Shown piece by piece: positions 1 to 7,370 of a stretch of 7,891 bases of DNA. The position numbers and the translations under genes are program-made. Location: contig JACRAA010000098.1 in assembly GCA_016213595.1 (NCBI GenBank), forward strand, positions 1 to 7,891, in the 5' to 3' direction. Source of the stretch: Actinomycetota bacterium (lineage in GTDB: Bacteria; Actinomycetota; Actinomycetes; Propionibacteriales; Propionibacteriaceae). The notes below the pieces were generated by a model that saw only the letters and a program-made list of their open reading frames with translations, ran no database searches and had not been told where the DNA came from. The first letter of the stretch is position 1. The number at the start of each line of letters is the position of its first letter.

Positions 1-3000
1 GCCTGGAACGCGTCGACCAGTCGCGGGTTGAACAGGACGGACCGCGCCCAGCCCTCCCCCGCACCCCGCGTGTCGCCGTACGAGAAGCCGCCGCAGGCGA
101 CGAGGCCGACGACGTCGGCGAGGTCGAAGCGCGCCGTCTGCAGGTCGGTCATGTGCACGTCGTACGTGGCGAAGCCGGCGGCGTGGAACGCGTACGCCGT
201 CTCGAGATGGCTGTTCACGCCCTGCTCGCGCAGGATGGCCACCTTCGGACGCGCCCCCCGTGCGACGTACGGCGCGGCGACGTCGGCGACAGGGTCGAAC
301 GTCGGCGCGACGACGAGCGCGGGCGAGGCGGCCCCCACCGCTCCATGCTCCTCGTCGGCGCACTCCGGGTTGTCGCGCAAGCTGGCGATCCGCCACGACA
401 CCTCGTCCCACGCCTGGACGAGGTCCCCCAGGTCCTCGTCGAGGACGCTCTCGCCGGCGAAGGACACCCGCACGCGACGGTCCTGTGCCGTACGCCCCAC
501 CACCCGGCTCGTCCCGGCCAGACCATGTGCGGCAAGCACCTCCAGCACCCGCTCTGTGTCGTTCTCCGCGACGCCCAGCACGACGCCGAGCTCCTCGCTG
601 AAGAGGGCGGCGATGCCGTCGACCTCTAGCTGGAGACCGACAGCGCCGGCGAAGGCCAGCTCGCACGCAGTGGCCCACAGCCCGCCGTCCGAGCGGTCGT
701 GGTAGGCGGAGACGAGCCCTTCGGCGCGGAGCTGCTGCAGGGCGGACGCCAGCGCGACCAGGCGCGACGGGTCGTCGAGGTCGGGCACGACGTCGCCGTA
801 CTGCCCGCACACCTGGGCGAGCATCGAGCCTCCGAGCCGGTCCGCGCCGGCTCCGAGGTCGACGAGCACGAGCGAGGACCCTGGAGTCAGCTCGGGGGTC
901 CACGTGCCGGCCACCGTGGGCAGCGAGGCGAACGCAGACACGACGAGCGAGACCGGGGACGTGACCTGCCGTACAGCCCCGCTCTCGGTCGTCCAGCGCG
1001 TCCGCATCGACAGCGAGTCCTTGCCGACCGGTACGGAGATGCCGAGCGCAGGGCACAGCTCCATGGCGACGGCCTGCACCGTGTCGTACAGCGCCGCGTC
1101 CTCGCCGTCCTCGCCGCAGGCCGCCATCCAGTTGCAGCTCAGCTTGACCCCCGACAGCGTCACGGGGGCCGCGAGCAGGTTGGTGAGCGCCTCGCCCACG
1201 GCCATCCGTCCGGACGCGGGCGCGTTCACGGCTGCCAGCGGCATCCGCTCGCCGGACGCCATCGCCTGGCCCGCGAGACCCGTGTAGTCGGACAGCGTCA
1301 CGGCCACGTCGGCCACGGGGACCTGCCACGGCCCGACCATCTGGTCGCGGTGGTTCAGGCCGCCGACGGTACGGTCCCCGATCGTGATGAGGAAGCGCTT
1401 CGACGCGACGGAGGGGTGACGCAGGACGGCGTACGCCGCGTCCCGGAGGTGGACCCCGGTGAGGTCGAGTGCGGGCGCGTGGCGCTCGACCCGGCGCACG
1501 TCCCGCGTCATCCGTGGCGGCTTGCCGAGCAGCACCTCCATGGGCATGTCGATCGGTCGGTCGTCGCCCTCGGCGTCCTCAGCACCGGGTGCCAGGACCA
1601 GCCGGCCGTCGTCCCGGGCCACGCCGACCACTGCGTACGGGCACCGCTCACGCTCGCACAGCGCCGCGAACCCCTCGAGCGACGAGGGCCGGAGAGCCAG
1701 CACGTACCGTTCCTGGCTCTCGTTGCTCCAGATCTCCTTCGGCGCGAGGCCGGACTCCTCCACCGGTACGGCCGACAGGTCGAACCGCGCGCCGAGCCCG
1801 GCACCTTCGACGAGCTCCGGGAACGCGTTCGACAGCCCGCCTGCACCCACGTCGTGGATCGAGAGGATCGGGTTGTCGGCGCCCAGGCCACGACAGTGGT
1901 TGATGACCTCCTGCGCGCGCCGCTGGATCTCGGGGTTGCCGCGCTGCACGGAGTCGAAGTCGAGCTCCGCGGCGTTCGAGCCGGCGGCCATCGACGACGC
2001 GGCGCCACCGCCCATCCCGATGCGCATGCCCGGGCCGCCGATCTGCACGAGCAGCGTGCCCGGCTCGTACAGCACCTTCTCCGTCTGGCTCGCGCTGATG
2101 GACCCCAGCCCGCCGGCGCTCATCACCGGCTTGTGGTAGCCGCGTCGTACACCGTCGACCGTCTGCTCGTACACCCGGAAGAAGCCGCCCAGACCCGGCC
2201 GGCCGAACTCGTTGTTGAACGCGGCGGCGCCCAGCGGTCCGGCGACCATGATGTCGAGCGGGCTCGCGATGTGCGAGGGCGCTCCGTACGGGTCGCGCTC
2301 CCACGGCTCGTCGGTGCCCGGCAGGTGGAGGTTGGACACCGCGAAGCCGGTGAGGCCGGCCTTCGGCGCGGAGCCCCGTCCCGTCGCACCCTCGTCGCGG
2401 ATCTCACCGCCGGACCCGGTCGCCGCGCCTGGGAACGGGCTGATGGCTGTCGGGTGGTTGTGGGTCTCCACCTTCATCAGCACGTGGACCTCGTCGGGAG
2501 TGGCGACGTACTCGCTCGGGCCGTCCGCGGCTTCCGGGGCCCATCGGGTGACGGGGCCGCCCTGCATCACCGAGGCGTTGTCCTTGTACGCGATCACGGT
2601 GCCCTGCCCCGCGACGGCCTCGGTGTGCCGGATCATCGCGAACAGGGACTTCTCCTGCGGCACGCCGTCCAGGACGAAGTCGGCGTTGAAGATCTTGTGG
2701 CGGCAGTGCTCCGAGTTGGCCTGCGCGAACATCGTGAGCTCGACGTCGGTGGGGTTGCGGCCGAGGCCGGTGAACGCGTCCACGAGGTAGTCCACCTCGT
2801 CGCCGGAGAGAGCCAGGCCGAACGAGACGTTGGCCTCCTCGATGGCTGAACGGCCCCGGCCCAGCACGTCGACGTGGGCCATCGGCTCCGCCTCGCGCTC
2901 GTCGAAGAGGTGCGTGGACTCGTCGACCGTGGCGAACGCGGACTCGGTCATCCGGTCGTGGAGGACGTCCGCGCACAGGTCCCACTGGGCGTCGCTCAAG

Positions 3001-3374
3001 GGGACACCGCTCGCCACCGTGTACTCGACGACCCGCTCCACGCGCCGTACGGCCACACCGCAGCTGTGCGCGATGTCCGTGGCCTTCGACGCCCAGGGAG
3101 ACAGGGTGCCCAGGCGCGGGGCGACGACGACGGTGGTGGTGGACTCTCCCGTCGCGGCCGGGCCGACCGGAGGCCCGTACGTGAGGAGCCGGCTGACCGT
3201 GTCCAGGGTCGCCGAGCCGAGGGCCGTGTCGCTCGCGACGTGGTGCACGTACCGGGCGGAGACACCCGACACGGCCGGTACGAGTGCCTGCAGCCGCCGT
3301 ACGAGCGCGGCCGCCCGGAACGGCGAGAGGGCGTTGCCGCCACCGACTGAGGTCAGCACGTACGCGTGGGGCAT
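1..3374 (-). CDS. purL: Phosphoribosylformylglycinamidine synthase, large single-chain type (3' end cut by the window edge)
   Basis: This enzyme converts FGAR, ATP and glutamine to FGAM in de novo purine synthesis in the cytoplasm. The 1,124 codons seen align from memory along their whole length with Escherichia coli PurL (about 1,295 residues). Landmarks are the N-terminal PurS-like domain with SPWASKATDIAHSCG near 92-106, the MFAQANSEHCRHKIFN signature at 215-230 (catalytic-type His223), HNHPTAISPFPGAATGSGGE at 305-324 in the first synthetase half, the second half with PVGKDSLSM at 782-790 and YHDRSDGG at 891-898, and the start of the glutaminase domain from about 1043 (RPKVAILREQGVNSH). 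Roughly 190 residues, including the glutaminase Cys/His/Glu triad, lie beyond position 1. The ATG at 3374 is the only reasonable start: an in-frame TAG lies 14 codons upstream, no other start codon falls between, and GGAG sits 5 bases before it. The reading frame is intact. A conserved Val-Leu after GGFSYGD is Thr-Arg here (1102-1103). Family assignment is very secure. Confidence 0.97.
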   Translation of the reverse strand, partial: MPHAYVLTSVGGGNALSPFRAAALVRRLQALVPAVSGVSARYVHHVASDTALGSATLDTVSRLLTYGPPVGPAATGESTTTVVVAPRLGTLSPWASKATDIAHSCGVAVRRVERVVEYTVASGVPLSDAQWDLCADVLHDRMTESAFATVDESTHLFDEREAEPMAHVDVLGRGRSAIEEANVSFGLALSGDEVDYLVDAFTGLGRNPTDVELTMFAQANSEHCRHKIFNADFVLDGVPQEKSLFAMIRHTEAVAGQGTVIAYKDNASVMQGGPVTRWAPEAADGPSEYVATPDEVHVLMKVETHNHPTAISPFPGAATGSGGEIRDEGATGRGSAPKAGLTGFAVSNLHLPGTDEPWERDPYGAPSHIASPLDIMVAGPLGAAAFNNEFGRPGLGGFFRVYEQTVDGVRRGYHKPVMSAGGLGSISASQTEKVLYEPGTLLVQIGGPGMRIGMGGGAASSMAAGSNAAELDFDSVQRGNPEIQRRAQEVINHCRGLGADNPILSIHDVGAGGLSNAFPELVEGAGLGARFDLSAVPVEESGLAPKEIWSNESQERYVLALRPSSLEGFAALCERERCPYAVVGVARDDGRLVLAPGAEDAEGDDRPIDMPMEVLLGKPPRMTRDVRRVERHAPALDLTGVHLRDAAYAVLRHPSVASKRFLITIGDRTVGGLNHRDQMVGPWQVPVADVAVTLSDYTGLAGQAMASGERMPLAAVNAPASGRMAVGEALTNLLAAPVTLSGVKLSCNWMAACGEDGEDAALYDTVQAVAMELCPALGISVPVGKDSLSMRTRWTTESGAVRQVTSPVSLVVSAFASLPTVAGTWTPELTPGSSLVLVDLGAGADRLGGSMLAQVCGQYGDVVPDLDDPSRLVALASALQQLRAEGLVSAYHDRSDGGLWATACELAFAGAVGLQLEVDGIAALFSEELGVVLGVAENDTERVLEVLAAHGLAGTSRVVGRTAQDRRVRVSFAGESVLDEDLGDLVQAWDEVSWRIASLRDNPECADEEHGAVGAASPALVVAPTFDPVADVAAPYVARGARPKVAILREQGVNSHLETAYAFHAAGFATYDVHMTDLQTARFDLADVVGLVACGGFSYGDTRGAGEGWARSVLFNPRLVDAFQ

Positions 3375-3410
3375 GGCGGCTCCGGATCGAGTGGTCGGTC
3401 GGCGCTGCCA

Positions 3411-3416
3411 AGGCTA
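3411..3416 (-). promoter_or_regulatory. Possible -10 box for purL (TAGCCT)
   Basis: On the minus strand TAGCCT fits the TANNNT pattern of actinobacterial -10 boxes and would put transcription start about 30 bases before the purL ATG, leaving room for the GGAG ribosome site at 3380-3383. I see no good -35 hexamer at the expected distance, so the call rests on position and a short match only. The TAG of this hexamer is also the in-frame stop that limits the purL start. Confidence 0.25.
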
Positions 3417-3424
3417 GTGGTCGT

Positions 3425-3444
3425 CGCCGGCCGGTTCGCCGGCG
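3425..3444. repeat. 7-bp perfect inverted repeat in the divergent purL/glycosyltransferase promoter region
   Basis: CGCCGGC at 3425-3431 is the exact reverse complement of GCCGGCG at 3438-3444, with a 6-base loop (CGGTTC). It sits upstream of both divergent genes. It could be a regulator site or a hairpin, but GC-rich palindromes of this size arise easily in such DNA. No known regulator is implied. Confidence 0.35.
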
Positions 3445-3492
3445 TCCACCCGTCCGACCCCCTGACGACACCTCCCCTCGGACCGTGGGGGT

Positions 3493-3498
3493 TAGCAT
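3493..3498 (+). promoter_or_regulatory. -10 box (TAGCAT) for a probably leaderless glycosyltransferase transcript
   Basis: TAGCAT ends 6 bases before the GTG start at 3505, which is the spacing typical of actinobacterial leaderless genes, where transcription begins on the start codon itself. There is no Shine-Dalgarno sequence at a workable distance. The TAG of this hexamer is in frame with the gene, so translation cannot start further upstream. No clear -35 element is present 16-18 bases upstream. Confidence 0.5.
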
Positions 3499-3504
3499 CG
3501 CCGT

Positions 3505-4638
3505 GTGCGTGTGGTGATCGTGGCGGAGAGCTTCCTGCCCCAGGTGAACGGGGTGACCAACTCGGTGCTGCGCGTCCTCGAGCATCTCCGGACGCGCGGC
3601 CACGAGGCGCTCGTCATCGCCCCGCACGACGCCGGGGTGCCCGAGTCGTACGCAGGGTTCCCGGTCATCGCCCTCAACGCGATGAGCCTGCCGGGGTACG
3701 CGGACGTCCGGATCGGGCTCACGCCCACGTCGCAGTTCGAGCGGATCTTCGCCGACTTCGCGCCCGACGTCGTCCACCTCGCGGCGCCGTTCTCCATGGG
3801 CTACAACGCGGTCCTCGCGACGAGCAGGATGTCGATCCCGAGCGTGGCGGTGTTCCAGACGGAGATCGCGTCGTACGCCGCCAGCTACGGCTGGGCTCGG
3901 ATCACCCCCGTCCTGTGGCGCCGGCTCCGCCGCATCCACAGCCTCGCGACGCTCACGCTCGCGCCGAGCACGTACACGGCCCAGACGCTCGCGGAACGCG
4001 GCGTGCCACGGGTCCGCATCTGGGGGCGCGGCGTGGACTCCGTACGGTTCAGCCCGGCGAAGCGCGACGAGGCACTGCGCGCCGAGCTGGCACCGAACGG
4101 CGAGGTGGTCGTCGGCTACATGGGCCGGCTCGCGCCGGAGAAGCAGGTCGCCGACCTCGGCGCCCTCGCCGGCATCCCCGGCTCGAGGCTCGTCGTCGTC
4201 GGTGACGGCCCGTCCCGTACAGAGCTCGAGGGTCTGCTGCCAGGCGCGTACTTCGCCGGCAAGCTCGCCGGCGACGAGCTGCCACGGATGGTCGCGAGCA
4301 TGGACGTGTTCGTCCACCCCGGCGAGCTGGAGACGTTCGGCCAGGCCATCCAGGAGGCGGAGGCGTGCGGCGTCCCGGTCGTCGCGACCGGCGTCGGCGG
4401 CCCGCTCGACCTCGTGCAGCCGGATGCCAACGGCATGCTGTACCCGCCCGGCGACCTGGCGACGATGCGGGAGCAGGTCGAGGCCCTCGTCGCCGATCCT
4501 GCCCGTCGCCGCCGGCTGGCCGCCGGAGCCCGTGCGGCGGTGAGCCACCGCACCTGGTCGTACATCTGCGACCAGCTCCTGACGCACTACGACGACGCGT
4601 ACCGCTCTGTACGGCACGGCGAGCTCGAGGTCGTGTAG
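3505..4638 (+). CDS. GT4-family glycosyltransferase, MgtA/PimB-like (probable GDP-mannose-dependent mannosyltransferase)
   Basis: The 377-residue protein is a GT-B fold retaining glycosyltransferase of family GT4. It probably moves a sugar, most likely mannose from GDP-mannose, to a lipid anchor or lipoglycan at the cytoplasmic face of the membrane. The N-terminal Rossmann domain begins MRVVIVAESFLPQVNGVTNS, nearly the wording remembered for mycobacterial Rv0557 (MgtA, earlier PimB), which has about the same length. Further marks are VVHLAAPFSMGYNA (89-102), APSTYTAQTL (153-162), RIWGRGVDSVRFSP (171-184), the nucleotide-binding YMGRLAPEK (205-213, with Arg208 and Lys213), and the EX7E motif at Glu276/Glu284 in ELETFGQAIQEAEACG. 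There is no signal peptide or membrane helix. The GTG start is fixed closely by an in-frame TAG 9 bases before it. The gene stands alone, divergent from purL and convergent with the glycoside hydrolase. Family is secure; sugar donor and acceptor are inferred from resemblance. Confidence 0.93.
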   Translation: MRVVIVAESFLPQVNGVTNSVLRVLEHLRTRGHEALVIAPHDAGVPESYAGFPVIALNAMSLPGYADVRIGLTPTSQFERIFADFAPDVVHLAAPFSMGYNAVLATSRMSIPSVAVFQTEIASYAASYGWARITPVLWRRLRRIHSLATLTLAPSTYTAQTLAERGVPRVRIWGRGVDSVRFSPAKRDEALRAELAPNGEVVVGYMGRLAPEKQVADLGALAGIPGSRLVVVGDGPSRTELEGLLPGAYFAGKLAGDELPRMVASMDVFVHPGELETFGQAIQEAEACGVPVVATGVGGPLDLVQPDANGMLYPPGDLATMREQVEALVADPARRRRLAAGARAAVSHRTWSYICDQLLTHYDDAYRSVRHGELEVV

Positions 4639-4677
4639 CGGCTCCGCCTCCATGTCGTGTAGCGGCCCCGCCTCCAT
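4630..4677 (+). repeat. 24-bp tandem duplication spanning the glycosyltransferase stop codon
   Basis: Two adjacent 24-base units, 4630-4653 and 4654-4677, differ at one base only (T at 4643, C at 4667). Each begins GTCGTGTAGCGGC and ends CCGCCTCCAT. The first copy supplies the last Val codon and the TAG stop of the glycosyltransferase. Because 24 is a multiple of three, the second copy places another TAG in frame (4660-4662). It looks like a recent slippage or unequal-exchange duplication, or two units of a dispersed repeat. Confidence 0.85.
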
Positions 4678-4742
4678 TCAGTGGCAGCTACCGGGCCGCC
4701 GGTGACGAGATCGCCGGGAACGGGCCTCGTTCTGCCACTGAA
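4677..4742. repeat. 66-bp element with perfect 11-bp terminal inverted repeats; possible bidirectional terminator or small dispersed (REP/MITE-like) repeat
   Basis: TTCAGTGGCAG (4677-4687) is exactly complementary to CTGCCACTGAA (4732-4742). The 44 bases between can fold into two inner hairpins: CCGG 4691-4694 with CCGG 4699-4702, and ACGAG 4705-4709 with CTCGT 4726-4730, the latter extended by GCC 4713-4715 with GGC 4723-4725. The result is a branched, closed structure on either strand. It lies between the 3' ends of two convergent genes, 38 bases past one stop and 33 bases past the other, so transcription termination for both is a natural role. There is no U-tract, so it would be an atypical intrinsic terminator. 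I see no target-site duplication and no transposase. Confidence 0.6.
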
Positions 4743-4775
4743 CGGACGTGGTTGCTCCGAGACGACGCCGCGGGG

Positions 4776-7334
4776 TCAGCGGACGACGAGCCTCGGGACG
4801 GACAGCAGACCTGAGGAGACGCCTACGTCGGCCAGCTCCAGGTCCTGCATGCCGAAGCGGGTGCCGTACCTCTCCTCGACCTGCTCGACGAGCTGGGAGG
4901 TGCGCTCGTCGACGGCGACCGCGTTCGCGAGCGTGTTGGAGACCGCGAGCGTCAGCGTGTGCTCGCCGCTCGGGAGGTCTCCCAGCCCGAGGACGTACGG
5001 CGGGCACCACACGACCCCCGTCCTCCGGCCGTCGACGAAGACCTCCGCCACGTCGCCGACCGGTGGGGTCACCTCGGCCCTGAACGAACGCCCGACCATG
5101 CCGCGTTCGGCGGTCGTCCCAGCATCCACCGGGCGGGCCTCGCCGAAAGACAGCATGACGTCGGAGTCCTCGGTGAGCGTGAACGTCGTCGAGTACGTCG
5201 CCGTCCCCGAGACGTGCCTTGTCTCCTCCTGGTCCTCCCAGCGGTGTGGCAGGCTGACGGGTTCGGGGTCTCCCGAGCCGTACGAGACCTGCCAGCCTCC
5301 GGTCTCGACGAGCGTGTCCTGACCCCGGGTACCTGACTCGGCGTCGGCCGGCGTGACGACGGGCCAGCCCTCCACGTCGTCTCCGACCAGCACCAGCACC
5401 GCTTCGTACGGGTCCAGCTCCAGCGGCACACCGTCGCCCACGCGGCCCTCACGAAGGACCGCCGTCGACATGGGGTCCCACACCTGGAACCGCGACCCGG
5501 ACCGGGGGCGCACGACCCCCTGCCAGGGCTCCGGACCGGTAACAGCCACGAGGTAGTCGTCGACCCCGCCCACGCGGCGGTGGAGCACACCGACCTCCGG
5601 TGCCGCGGGCAGGACCGCGAGGTCCGGGCCAACCTCCTCGGCCAGCACATCTGCCAGCCCGGCCACGTCCGAGCGGACCGCGCCCGGCACCTCGACGGAC
5701 GAGTCCACGAGGACCACCTTCGTCCCTCTCGCGACGCTCGCCTCGAGCCAGCTGAGCGTCGCCCCGGGGACGTCGTGAGCACGGGCGAGCACCACGACGC
5801 GCCTCGACCCCGGCTCCAGGACGCTGACAGCGTCGTCGTCGAGCAGGTCGAAGTCGAGCCCCGCGTCGCGGATGGCTCCGGGGAGCGCGTCGCCGAGGTA
5901 CGGCTTCGTCGCGCGGAACAGGTCGACATGGCCTCCCTGCGCCTTGCCGAGCACGGCCGCCACGTCGCGGTTCGGCAGGTACAGCAGCGCATCCGCCACG
6001 TGCTCCCCCTGTCGCAGCAGCCAGCTCAGGCGTGTCAGGTAGCGGGTGAGCTCGGGCATCGCGACCCACCAGGGGTTGCGGTCGTCGAGCGCGCCGGACG
6101 CGTAGAAGAACCACCCCACGCCCGGGGCGTCCGGCGGGCTGTACGGCCAGCCGTGGCCGACGATCTGGTTGACGCCGCCGAGGAAGTGCTGGTGGGCCTC
6201 GCCCTTGAGGTCGAGCGGGGTCGCCCGGAACGACGGGGAGTGGACCCACGTCCAGGTCTCGGCGGACACGACGTCCAGCCCGTACAGGTGCGCGGCCGAT
6301 GTCGCCCAGCGGCTCTGCGTGACCTCACGGAACCCCCAGCCCTCCCCTTCGTAGAGGTCCGCGTAGCGGTAGGAGGAGACCGTGCCCGGCGGGGTGCCGT
6401 AGCTCTGGATCCGGAAGGGGACACCGCGGGCGTTGGCCCACTCCCGGCACACGCCGATGAACCCCTCCTCGTACAGCTCGGTGAGCGTCTGCCACATGTC
6501 CGCGCGGACGGACTGCGCCTCGGGCGCCTCCACGGCCAGGCAGTACAGCAGGGGCAGCACGTCGTAGCCGCGGCGGGAGAGGAACTCGGCCGGCAGGTCC
6601 GGGGTCCAGTCCGACTCGTACACCTCGAGGCTGTCGCAGAACACCGACCCGAGCAGCTCGGCCGGGACGGCGTCGAGGATGGGGTCCCCCAACGCGGCGA
6701 GGTGGGCCTTCGTGGCTTCCGCGCTGTAGTGGTCGAGCACCTTGCCCTCCGCGCCGACCGCAGCCCGCTTGACGTTCTGACCGGTCAGGCGGCTGTGCGC
6801 GAGCAGGACGTGCCGGGGCCCGAGCCCCGCGGGAACGTGGGCGACGCCGTCCTCGATCGGGACGGCGACGTAGTTCCTCCTCGGCTCCTGCGTGCTGCCG
6901 TCCGCGACGAACGCGGCCACCAGGGCGTCGCCCGGCCATCCCGACGCACGGATCTCCAGCGGCGTCACCGACACCTCACGCGTCTCCCAGTACAGCCCGC
7001 GAGCGGCGTGCTCGTCGCTGATCCAGGGCCCTCCGAACGACCAGCCGCTCCCGAGCGTGACGTCGAGCCGCATGCCGAGCCGCTGGGCCGTCTCGGCGGC
7101 GTGGCGCAGGTGGGCGACGAAACCCGGTGAGGGAAGCGGGTCCGTCACCGTGCTGAGCGGGTAGACGTAGGCGACCTCCGCGCCACCGATCCCCGCGGCC
7201 TTCATCGCCTCGAGCTCGCGGTCGATCTCCGCGTCCCGTACGTCCGGGCCGAACCACCACCACCGCATCATGGGCGCCGAGCCGGTGGGCGGCTCGACGA
7301 ATCCGGCGTACAGGTCAGAGGCGTTCACGGTCAT
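4776..7334 (-). CDS. GH106-like glycoside hydrolase, putative alpha-L-rhamnosidase
   Basis: This 852-residue protein resembles family GH106 enzymes, which release alpha-L-rhamnose from plant glycosides and pectin fragments. Family-type marks are RWWWFGPDV near 24-32, the GSGWSFGGPW motif at 95-104, CDSLEVYESDWTP at 233-245 followed by the RRGYDVLP stretch, SAETWTW at 357-363 (Glu359 is a candidate catalytic acid), and GHGWPYSPP at 393-401. The C-terminal 180 or so residues form a beta-sandwich like the galactose-binding domains of GH2 and GH106 enzymes, with EVFVDGRRTGVVWCPPY near 764-780 and LTLAVSNTLANA near 794-805. No signal peptide or membrane segment is visible, so it probably works in the cytoplasm on imported glycosides. 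The ATG at 7334 is preferred over an upstream in-frame start at 7397 because GGAG lies 6 bases before it. It is the only catabolic gene in view and ends convergent to the glycosyltransferase. The fold family is likely; the exact substrate is not established. Confidence 0.85.
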   Translation of the reverse strand: MTVNASDLYAGFVEPPTGSAPMMRWWWFGPDVRDAEIDRELEAMKAAGIGGAEVAYVYPLSTVTDPLPSPGFVAHLRHAAETAQRLGMRLDVTLGSGWSFGGPWISDEHAARGLYWETREVSVTPLEIRASGWPGDALVAAFVADGSTQEPRRNYVAVPIEDGVAHVPAGLGPRHVLLAHSRLTGQNVKRAAVGAEGKVLDHYSAEATKAHLAALGDPILDAVPAELLGSVFCDSLEVYESDWTPDLPAEFLSRRGYDVLPLLYCLAVEAPEAQSVRADMWQTLTELYEEGFIGVCREWANARGVPFRIQSYGTPPGTVSSYRYADLYEGEGWGFREVTQSRWATSAAHLYGLDVVSAETWTWVHSPSFRATPLDLKGEAHQHFLGGVNQIVGHGWPYSPPDAPGVGWFFYASGALDDRNPWWVAMPELTRYLTRLSWLLRQGEHVADALLYLPNRDVAAVLGKAQGGHVDLFRATKPYLGDALPGAIRDAGLDFDLLDDDAVSVLEPGSRRVVVLARAHDVPGATLSWLEASVARGTKVVLVDSSVEVPGAVRSDVAGLADVLAEEVGPDLAVLPAAPEVGVLHRRVGGVDDYLVAVTGPEPWQGVVRPRSGSRFQVWDPMSTAVLREGRVGDGVPLELDPYEAVLVLVGDDVEGWPVVTPADAESGTRGQDTLVETGGWQVSYGSGDPEPVSLPHRWEDQEETRHVSGTATYSTTFTLTEDSDVMLSFGEARPVDAGTTAERGMVGRSFRAEVTPPVGDVAEVFVDGRRTGVVWCPPYVLGLGDLPSGEHTLTLAVSNTLANAVAVDERTSQLVEQVEERYGTRFGMQDLELADVGVSSGLLSVPRLVVR

Positions 7335-7340
7335 GGATGG

Positions 7341-7344
7341 CTCC
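7341..7344 (-). promoter_or_regulatory. Ribosome binding site deciding the glycoside hydrolase start
   Basis: On the minus strand GGAG lies 6 bases before the ATG at 7334. It supports this start over the in-frame ATG at 7397, which would add 21 residues with no resemblance to the family and would begin inside the apparent promoter region. Confidence 0.7.
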
Positions 7345-7354
7345 GGCTTCGGCT

Positions 7355-7370
7355 GTTGGAACGCTTCAAC
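7355..7370. promoter_or_regulatory. Candidate LacI-family operator (GTTGGAACGCTTCAAC)
   Basis: The 16-base site is an even palindrome with a central CG and matching outer arms (GTTG...CAAC); 12 of 16 positions agree with its reverse complement. This is the typical form of LacI-family operators (compare the general pattern with central CG and TTG/CAA-type outer positions). It lies between the possible promoter and the ribosome site of the glycoside hydrolase, where a bound repressor would block transcription. No LacI-type regulator gene is in the window, so the regulator must be encoded elsewhere. Confidence 0.6.

Noticed and set aside
699..2849. Plus-strand open frame of 716 codons across the purL region
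   Set aside because: It is the antisense shadow of purL. High G+C keeps this frame free of stops; its product is rich in Arg, His, Val and Pro without any recognisable domain, while the opposite strand encodes a clear PurL.
3375..3504. Purine riboswitch upstream of purL
   Set aside because: The possible leader before the ATG is only about 30 bases and shows no purine-aptamer fold; the only hairpin lies upstream of the likely transcription start.
2404..4677. Minus-strand open frame of 757 codons
   Set aside because: It overlaps purL in another frame and runs antisense through the whole glycosyltransferase. The product is low-complexity and Arg/Gly rich with no family resemblance. Its repeated N-terminus is only the 24-bp tandem duplication read backwards.
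4639..4775. Insertion sequence remnant between the convergent genes
   Set aside because: Although inverted repeats and a tandem duplication are present, there is no transposase fragment and no flanking target-site duplication, so only a short repeat element can be supported.
5580..7130. Plus-strand open frame of 516 codons
   Set aside because: It is antisense to the glycoside hydrolase, with no recognisable domain and the skewed composition typical of shadow frames in G+C-rich DNA.
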